DNA from: Terrabacter sp. Root85
GTDB lineage: Bacteria > Actinomycetota > Actinomycetes > Actinomycetales > Dermatophilaceae
DNA length: 64,000 bases
Reading direction: 5' to 3'
NCBI RefSeq assembly: GCF_001429185.1
Contig: NZ_LMIW01000009.1
Location: forward strand, 248,001-312,000
The notes below the pieces were generated by a model. It was not told where the DNA came from. It saw only the letters and a program-made list of their open reading frames with translations, and made no database searches. A program made the translations under genes and the position numbers. Position 1 is the stretch's first letter. Each line of letters opens with the position of its first letter. Positions 58,927 through 64,000 of the stretch are shown one piece after another.

Positions 58927-59976
58927 TCAGCGGGAGACGGTCTCGCGCGGTACGTCCTCGGGAATGTGCTTGACCGTCAAGCGCTTCCGGAAGACCCAGT
59001 ACGTCCAGCCCTGGTACATCAGCACGATCGGGGTGAAGATCAGCGCGACGATCGTCATGACCTTGAGCGTGTAGTCGGTGCTCGAGGCGTTGGCGATGGT
59101 GAGGTTCCAGTCCGGGTTGGTCGAGCTCGGCATGACGTTCGGGAAGAGCACGAGGAAGTACGTCGCGACCGCCATGGCGATGGTGACGGCCGTGCCGATG
59201 AAGGCCCACCCCTCACGACCCGCGCGGTTGGCCGCGAGGGCGCCGAGGAGCGCCACCGCAGCGACCACCGTGGTGACCCACGAGGCGAGCTTGCCGTCGG
59301 TCAGGCCGAGCCAGAGGAGCAGGGCGACCGCGAGCACGGCGGCGACGACCCCGACGCGCTCGGCGACCTGGCGTGCCTCGTGACGGATCTTCCCGTCGGT
59401 CTTGAGGGCGACGAAGATCGCGCCGTGCGTGAGGAAGAGCGTCACGAAGACGAGCCCGCCGAGGATGCCGGCCGGGTTGAGCAGCGTGAAGAGGTTGCCG
59501 GTGAACTCCTTGTTCGCGTCGATCGGCACGCCACGCACGATGTTCGTCAGCGCCACACCCCACAGGAGCGCGGGCACGAGCGAGCCCCAGAAGATCGCCA
59601 GGTCCCAGCGGGCCTTCCACCGGGCCTCGGGCCGCTTGTGGCGGTACTCGAAGCCGAGGTTGCGCACGATGAGGGCGACGAGGATGAGGAGCAGCGGCAG
59701 GTAGAAGCCGCTGAACAGCGTGGCGTACCAGTGCGGGAAGGCCGCGAAGGTGGCGCCACCGGCGGTGAGCACCCACACCTCGTTGCCGTCCCAGACCGGG
59801 CCGATGGTGTTGAGCAGGACGCGGCGGCGCTTCTCGGCATCGGCGGCGTCGGACGCGTAGCGCTTGCCGCCGAGGACGGGCAGCAGCATGCCGACGCCGA
59901 AGTCGAAGCCCTCGAGGACGAGGTAGCCCGTCCAGAGCACGCCGAGGACGATGAACCAGAAGGTGGCGAGATCCAT
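58927..59976 (-). CDS. cydB: Cytochrome bd ubiquinol/menaquinol oxidase subunit II
   Basis: 349 aa, about eight or nine membrane helices. Characteristic ATFWFIVLGVLWTGYLVLEGFDFGVGMLLPVLG near the N-terminus and NTIGPVWDGNEVWVLTAGGATFAAFPHWYATLFSGFYLPL. Partner of CydA in the terminal bd oxidase that reduces O2 to water at low oxygen tension. Sixteen bases separate it from cydA. Confidence 0.95.
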   Translation of the reverse strand: MDLATFWFIVLGVLWTGYLVLEGFDFGVGMLLPVLGGKRYASDAADAEKRRRVLLNTIGPVWDGNEVWVLTAGGATFAAFPHWYATLFSGFYLPLLLILVALIVRNLGFEYRHKRPEARWKARWDLAIFWGSLVPALLWGVALTNIVRGVPIDANKEFTGNLFTLLNPAGILGGLVFVTLFLTHGAIFVALKTDGKIRHEARQVAERVGVVAAVLAVALLLWLGLTDGKLASWVTTVVAAVALLGALAANRAGREGWAFIGTAVTIAMAVATYFLVLFPNVMPSSTNPDWNLTIANASSTDYTLKVMTIVALIFTPIVLMYQGWTYWVFRKRLTVKHIPEDVPRETVSR

Positions 59977-59992
59977 TGCAGCTCAGCCCTTC

Positions 59993-61471
59993 TCAGTAGG
60001 CGAAGACGAGGGGTGCGTCCTCGTCCCGGTCGGCGGGGTCCTGCGGCTCCTCGAAGGGCTCGGCCCCCTTGCGGACGTAGTGCAGGAAGAGCTTGATCTC
60101 GACGACGGCGAGGGCGCCGTAGAGGAGCGTGAAGACGACCATCGACGTGATGACCTCGCCCATCGAGACGCTCGGGGAGACGCCGTTGGCGGTCGTCATG
60201 AGGCCGAAGACGAGCCAGGGCTGGCGGCCGACCTCGGTGAAGATCCAGCCGAAGCTGTTGGCGAAGACGGGAAGGAGCGGAGCGGCCACGGCGGCATACG
60301 CGAGCCACCTGGCGGTCGGCGTGCGCCCCTTGCGCGTCAGCCAGAGCACGGCGATCGCGATGAGTGCCGTGGCGATGCCGAGACCGATCATGAGACGGAA
60401 CGTCCAGTAGGTGGTCGGGATGTTGGGGACGAAGGCGGTCGCGACGTCGGCGACCCGGGGGTTCCCGCTCGCGCCGTAGGTCTTGGCGTACTCGGCCTTG
60501 AGGTCGTTGATCCCGCGGACCGCGCCCTGGAAGTTGCCGGTCGCGAGGAAGCTGAGCAGGCCGGGGATCTCGATGATCGCGTTGGCGTGCGACCCGTCGA
60601 GCGAGCCGACCGTCAGCACCGAGAAGGGCGCCCCCTCGCCCGCGGGAACGGACTCGTAGAGCGCCTCGGCGGCCGCCATCTTCATCGGCTGCACCTCGGT
60701 CATGATCTTGCCCTGCACGTCGCCGGTGATGGTGACGCCGACGGCGGCGACGAGCGTCAGGACCGCGCCGATGCGCGTGGCCGTGCGGTACATCGGCGCG
60801 TCGGTGCGGGCGACGTCCTGCGCGTCGTCGGCGGCCGCCTTGGCCTCACGGCGCATGAGCCAGAGCGAGACGCCCATGACGACGCCGGCGCCGGCCATGT
60901 AGGCGGCGAAGATGACGTGCGGGAAGGTGACGAGCTGGACCTTGTTGGTCAGCACCGCGAAGAAGTCGGTCAGCTCGGCGCGGCCGCTGGCGGCGTTGTA
61001 GGTGTAGCCGACCGGGTGCTGCATGAAGGAGTTGGCGGCGAGGATGAAGTACGCCGACAGCACCGTGCCGATGTGGACGAGCCACATCGTCGTGGCGTGC
61101 AGCTTCTCGGGCAGGCGCCCCCAGCCGAAGATCCACAGGCCGAGGAAGGTCGACTCGAGGAAGAAGGCGAGCAGGGCCTCGATGGCGAGCGGCGCGCCGA
61201 AGATGTCACCGACGAAACGCGAGTAGTCGCTCCAGTTCATCCCGAACTGGAACTCCTGCACGATGCCGGTGACGAGACCGAGCGCGAAGTTGATGAGGAA
61301 GAGCTTGCCGAAGAACTTCGCCAGCCTCATCCACTGCGGGTTGTGCGTGCGCACCCAGGCGGTGTGGAAGACGGCGACGATGAGGGACATGCCGATCGTG
61401 ATCGGCACGAAGAGGAAGTGGTACACGGTGGTGATGGCGAACTGCCACCGTGCCAGGTCCGTTGCATCCAT
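59993..61471 (-). CDS. cydA: Cytochrome bd oxidase subunit I
   Basis: 492 aa. Heme-ligand H18 (WQFAITTVYHFLFVP), PHVIFAAYMAGAGVVMGVSLWLMRREA, and the quinol-binding region with GLYxLVT-type segments reduced relative to E. coli. Low-affinity end of the aerobic chain with high O2 affinity. Start chosen at ATG after CGGAGCCCCC. First gene of cydABDC. Confidence 0.96.
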   Translation of the reverse strand: MDATDLARWQFAITTVYHFLFVPITIGMSLIVAVFHTAWVRTHNPQWMRLAKFFGKLFLINFALGLVTGIVQEFQFGMNWSDYSRFVGDIFGAPLAIEALLAFFLESTFLGLWIFGWGRLPEKLHATTMWLVHIGTVLSAYFILAANSFMQHPVGYTYNAASGRAELTDFFAVLTNKVQLVTFPHVIFAAYMAGAGVVMGVSLWLMRREAKAAADDAQDVARTDAPMYRTATRIGAVLTLVAAVGVTITGDVQGKIMTEVQPMKMAAAEALYESVPAGEGAPFSVLTVGSLDGSHANAIIEIPGLLSFLATGNFQGAVRGINDLKAEYAKTYGASGNPRVADVATAFVPNIPTTYWTFRLMIGLGIATALIAIAVLWLTRKGRTPTARWLAYAAVAAPLLPVFANSFGWIFTEVGRQPWLVFGLMTTANGVSPSVSMGEVITSMVVFTLLYGALAVVEIKLFLHYVRKGAEPFEEPQDPADRDEDAPLVFAY

Positions 61472-61593
61472 GGGGGCTCCGCGAGGGTCGCACCAGAACT
61501 ACATGACGTAGTAGATGCTAGCGGGTGCGATTGCCGACGTCGGCCAGCCTGTCGAGGGATGGGCGTGACCCCGCTCACCCTGACCGCGGCCGC

Positions 61594-61622
61594 TTGACTC
61601 GTTTTGTATCAATGAGTTAAAT
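61594..61622 (+). promoter_or_regulatory. Candidate sigma-70-like promoter
   Basis: TTGACT (61594-61599), 17-bp spacer, TTAAAT (61617-61622), then about 33 bp to the ATG of the membrane protein gene. The area is unusually AT-rich for this genome. TTGACTC and GAGTTAA also form an imperfect inverted repeat, a possible operator for the GntR regulator encoded downstream. Confidence 0.6.
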
Positions 61623-61655
61623 GATTGCGACAAAGTCGGGGTTGAGGGGATTGGC

Positions 61656-62615
61656 ATGGATGCTCGCGTGATCACGTGGTACCTCGGGCCGGTGGTGCTG
61701 CTGGCGCTGGTCGTCAACCTCGCGCGGTGGCTCGGCGCACGCCGGCTCGACGCCTTCGCCGCGCGGGCCCGACGCCGGGCCGCGCTGGGCTCCGTCGTCG
61801 GCGCACTCCTTGCGTATGCCGTCGCCCAGGCAGGCGTCGACCGGTCCGTCGCGTCGTCGTCGGGGGAGGGCGCGACCGCCCACCCGGGCGTACCGGCGCT
61901 CGCGGCCGTCGCCGGCATCATCGTCGCGGCGGTGGCCGAGCGCTGGGCGCCCCGCCGGCCGACATCCGGACCTCGCCGCGAGGCCGCCCTGGACATCCGC
62001 CGTGGCACCGAGTCGGTGCGCCTGACCGGCTACTACGTCGCGGGGCTCGTGCTCTGCGCCGTGGGGCTGCTCGTCGGGTGGCTGACGTCGGCGCCCGGGG
62101 GTCGCCTCGGCATGCGTGAGTGGAAGGGCGTCGTCGTCACGACCACGAGCGCCTACCCCGGCCGCGACTACACGCTGGGGACGGTCGGCGCCCTCGCGCT
62201 GCTGGCCGTCGCCACGTGGCTCGCCCTGCGCGTCGCCGACGCCCGTCCGGCCCACGTCGACGACCCCGACCTCGATCGTGCCCTTCGGCTCGGGGCGCGC
62301 GTGCGCGTGCTGAGGTGGTCGGCCGCCGGGTCCCTCGTCACGGCAGCCGGGCTCTGCCTCACCATCGGCCCGCAGCTCAACGACGTGACCCAGCGGCTGC
62401 GCGGCGCCGTGAGCGGCACGGGACTTCCGCCCGCGCCCGTCGCGCCCGTCGACTGGACCCAGAACCTCGCCTTCTCGCTGACGCTTCTCGGCTTCGTCGC
62501 CCTGGTCGCCGCGCTCTTCTGCCTGCTCTGGGACGCGCCTGCCGTGCCGAGCTCGCGTGCGGCGAACCATCCTGCAGCGTCAGCGGTCTCGACGTCGGGT
62601 GGGGGCTCCCGATGA
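61656..62615 (+). CDS. Membrane protein of unknown function (GntR-linked)
   Basis: 319 aa with six or seven hydrophobic segments, including VITWYLGPVVLLALVVNLARWL, LTGYYVAGLVLCAVGLLVGWL and NLAFSLTLLGFVALVAALFCLLW. No family is recognised; it resembles membrane proteins often encoded beside YtrA-type GntR regulators. The stop overlaps the regulator's ATG (ATGA), so the two are coupled. Confidence 0.8.
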   Translation: MDARVITWYLGPVVLLALVVNLARWLGARRLDAFAARARRRAALGSVVGALLAYAVAQAGVDRSVASSSGEGATAHPGVPALAAVAGIIVAAVAERWAPRRPTSGPRREAALDIRRGTESVRLTGYYVAGLVLCAVGLLVGWLTSAPGGRLGMREWKGVVVTTTSAYPGRDYTLGTVGALALLAVATWLALRVADARPAHVDDPDLDRALRLGARVRVLRWSAAGSLVTAAGLCLTIGPQLNDVTQRLRGAVSGTGLPPAPVAPVDWTQNLAFSLTLLGFVALVAALFCLLWDAPAVPSSRAANHPAASAVSTSGGGSR

Positions 62616-62989
62616 GCGACGACCTGCGCATCGTCGTCGACCTCGAGGTCGCCGAGCCCCCCTTCGAGCAGGTCCGCGCCCAGCTGGCCGGCCTCATCGC
62701 GACGGGCCACCTGCTGCCGGGCGACCGACTTCCGACCGTGCGGGCCCTCGCCGCAGACCTCGGCCTGGCCGCCAACACCGTGGCGCGCGCCTTCAAGGAG
62801 CTCGAGGCGGCGGGGCTCGTCGAGACGCGTCGTCGGGCCGGCACCGTCGTGGCGTCCGGAGAGCACACGGCCGACGTCGCCGTCATGGCGCTCGCGGCGA
62901 AGTTCGCGGCAGCAGCCCGCGACGCGGGGCTCGACACCGCGGCAGCGGTCGACCTCGTCAGGGCCGCGCTCAAGGCGCAGACCGGCTGA
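62612..62989 (+). CDS. YtrA-subfamily GntR transcriptional regulator
   Basis: 125 aa, short form. N-terminal GntR winged helix (PPFEQVRAQLAGLIATGHLLPGDRLPTVRALAADLGLAANTVARAFKELEAAGLVETRRRAGTVV, about 16-82) followed by only a two-helix tail, as in YtrA regulators that control ABC or membrane proteins. Coupled to the upstream membrane protein. The palindromic region at 61594-61622 may be its site. Confidence 0.9.
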   Translation: MSDDLRIVVDLEVAEPPFEQVRAQLAGLIATGHLLPGDRLPTVRALAADLGLAANTVARAFKELEAAGLVETRRRAGTVVASGEHTADVAVMALAAKFAAAARDAGLDTAAAVDLVRAALKAQTG

Positions 62990-63013
62990 GCGGTCGTATG
63001 CCGGATCGCCCGG

Positions 63014-63235
63014 TCAGGCGTGCCGGGCGGGCTGGGTGCCGAGCGGGCTCTGGGCGTCCTTGGGCGAGAGCTGGATCGGCCGACGCAGTGGGTGCAGCAG
63101 ACGGGCCGCCGTGATCCGGTGCGAGCGGTCGCGCGGGACTGGACGGGCCGATGCCGGTGCCGGCACGGGAGCCGGTCGGCTGGTCTGCACGGCCCAGGCT
63201 CCGGCCATGCGTGCTGCGTGCGGAGGGATGCCCAT
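63014..63235 (-). CDS. Small basic Pro/Ala-rich protein
   Basis: 73 aa, with ATG 6 bases after a perfect AAGGAG. No domain, no signal peptide or membrane segment. The sequence (MGIPPHAARMAGAWAVQT) is rich in Arg, Pro and Ala. Support is ribosome site plus an open frame; no homology recognised. Convergent with the GntR regulator gene. Confidence 0.5.
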   Translation of the reverse strand: MGIPPHAARMAGAWAVQTSRPAPVPAPASARPVPRDRSHRITAARLLHPLRRPIQLSPKDAQSPLGTQPARHA

Positions 63236-63380
63236 GACGTTCTCCTTGTGTCGTCCGGCTCGAGGAGTCTGCGAGCCTCGACGGTCAGAGAGGCGCCGCG
63301 CGTCGGTGATACGTCAGGCGGCGCGCGGACGGCGGTCAAGAGGTAGCGTTCAGGCGTCATCTGCAGGGAGATGGGCGGGG

Positions 63381-63962
63381 ATGTCGATGCGTGAATCGCG
63401 ACGCAGGGTGACCCGGAGCTCCGTCCGTCACCTGGGCGTGGCCGCCGCGGCAGCCCTCGTGGCCGGGGCGACCTCGGCGTGCACGGGTGCGGATGCGCCG
63501 ACCCCGCGGCCCACGGTCGAGGGTCCGTCGTTCACGACGATTCCCGATGGCGGTGGCACGGTGACGGTGGATCGGCTCGAGCCTCCCGCGCAGTCGCCTG
63601 CCGATGTGACACGCCTGCTCGTCAGCAATGCGGACGGCCTCTTCTGGAGTGGTACGTCGGAGCCGGGCTTGGCCTCACCCGCGCGGGCAGGTCAGCGTTA
63701 CCGGCTCACAGGTCGGTGCCTGCCGGCCACCACCGGGGGCACGCTCGTCGTCGACGTGCTCGGTCCGGGTGAGGGGGGCTCTGCGGGTGCTCCCTCGCGG
63801 CCGATGTCGGGTCCGCGCGTCGCGACGCTCACCGTCCCGTGCGACGGGACCGAGGTGCGGCTCGACCTCCGAAGCCTGCCCGCCGGGTCGGGCGAGCTCA
63901 TGGTCACCGAGGCCACGAGCCAGGTCGCGACGGGCTGGGTCGTGCTGACCCGCAGCTCCTGA
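63381..63962 (+). CDS. Putative secreted or lipid-anchored protein
   Basis: 193 aa from ATG 63381 (ATG 63387 also possible). N-terminal signal sequence with basic RRRVTRSSVRH, hydrophobic core LGVAAAAALVAGA and a lipobox-like TSAC (Cys about 34), followed by a low-complexity Thr/Pro part. The rest alternates short beta-type stretches (YRLTGRCLPATTGGTLVVDVLG; VATLTVPCDGTEVRLDLRSLPAGSGELMVTE). No family recognised. The lipobox is weak, so simple secretion is possible. Confidence 0.65.
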   Translation: MSMRESRRRVTRSSVRHLGVAAAAALVAGATSACTGADAPTPRPTVEGPSFTTIPDGGGTVTVDRLEPPAQSPADVTRLLVSNADGLFWSGTSEPGLASPARAGQRYRLTGRCLPATTGGTLVVDVLGPGEGGSAGAPSRPMSGPRVATLTVPCDGTEVRLDLRSLPAGSGELMVTEATSQVATGWVVLTRSS

Positions 63963-64000
63963 CCCTCCTCCCAGACCGGCCACGCGGCGACTCGACCCGG

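Overview
The window is GC-rich DNA (roughly 70% or more by eye) with GTG starts, GTGA/ATGA stop-start overlaps and Actinomycetota-type gene content: a cydABDC respiratory operon, a csoR-copZ-copA copper operon, a SARP/BTAD regulator, a BlaI/M56 pair and many VOC-fold proteins. A Micrococcales actinobacterium, perhaps Intrasporangiaceae-like, is my inference; no rRNA or other marker gene is present to prove it. I see no tRNA, rRNA, CRISPR array or transposase.

Layout. 0-12.8 kb is mostly housekeeping and stress genes: a TerC exporter with a probable Mn riboswitch, an NADP oxidoreductase, an OmpR/EnvZ-type two-component pair, a DedA-like membrane protein, an isochorismatase-fold hydrolase, VOC proteins, a SpoU/TrmH rRNA methyltransferase, a P-type copper ATPase operon and a YjbR protein. 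13.0-38.1 kb is the centrepiece: an extracellular-type contractile injection system (eCIS) with a linked SARP-family regulator and almost unbroken translational coupling. 38.2-43.9 kb holds purB, two double-VOC proteins, a low-molecular-weight phosphatase, a SnoaL-like protein and an MFS transporter. 43.9-52.8 kb holds a NarL-type two-component system diverging from two RND permeases with a minimal lipoprotein adaptor between them. 52.8-64 kb holds galE, M56/BlaI, cydABDC, a membrane protein with a YtrA-type GntR regulator, and two small genes.

How the eCIS genes fit together (PVC/AFP naming): DUF4255 cap adaptor, an unknown 203-aa protein, one very long sheath, two gp19-like tube proteins, a 55-aa DUF5908-like protein, LysM baseplate protein, VgrG-like spike, PAAR tip, gp25, two baseplate J/gp6-like wedge proteins, a tail protein I-like protein, a 740-aa candidate fibre or baseplate accessory, a tape-measure-like protein, an AAA+ ATPase, a 1704-aa candidate cargo, and a 105-aa terminal gene. 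No head, portal, terminase, integrase or lysis gene is seen, so this is not a prophage. In front of the structural operon, five GTGA-type heptamers lie on an 11-bp register, the spacing SARP activators are known to recognise, directly downstream of the SARP-like gene.

Other structure: a GTATGCC/GGCATAC heptamer recurs more than 30 times by eye, with a longer intergenic form close to CACCGAGGGCGTATGCCGT; TCGAGTGAGCG-type repeats occur at two loci; and two GAACGCGGCGTTC palindromes are read in frame inside cydD.
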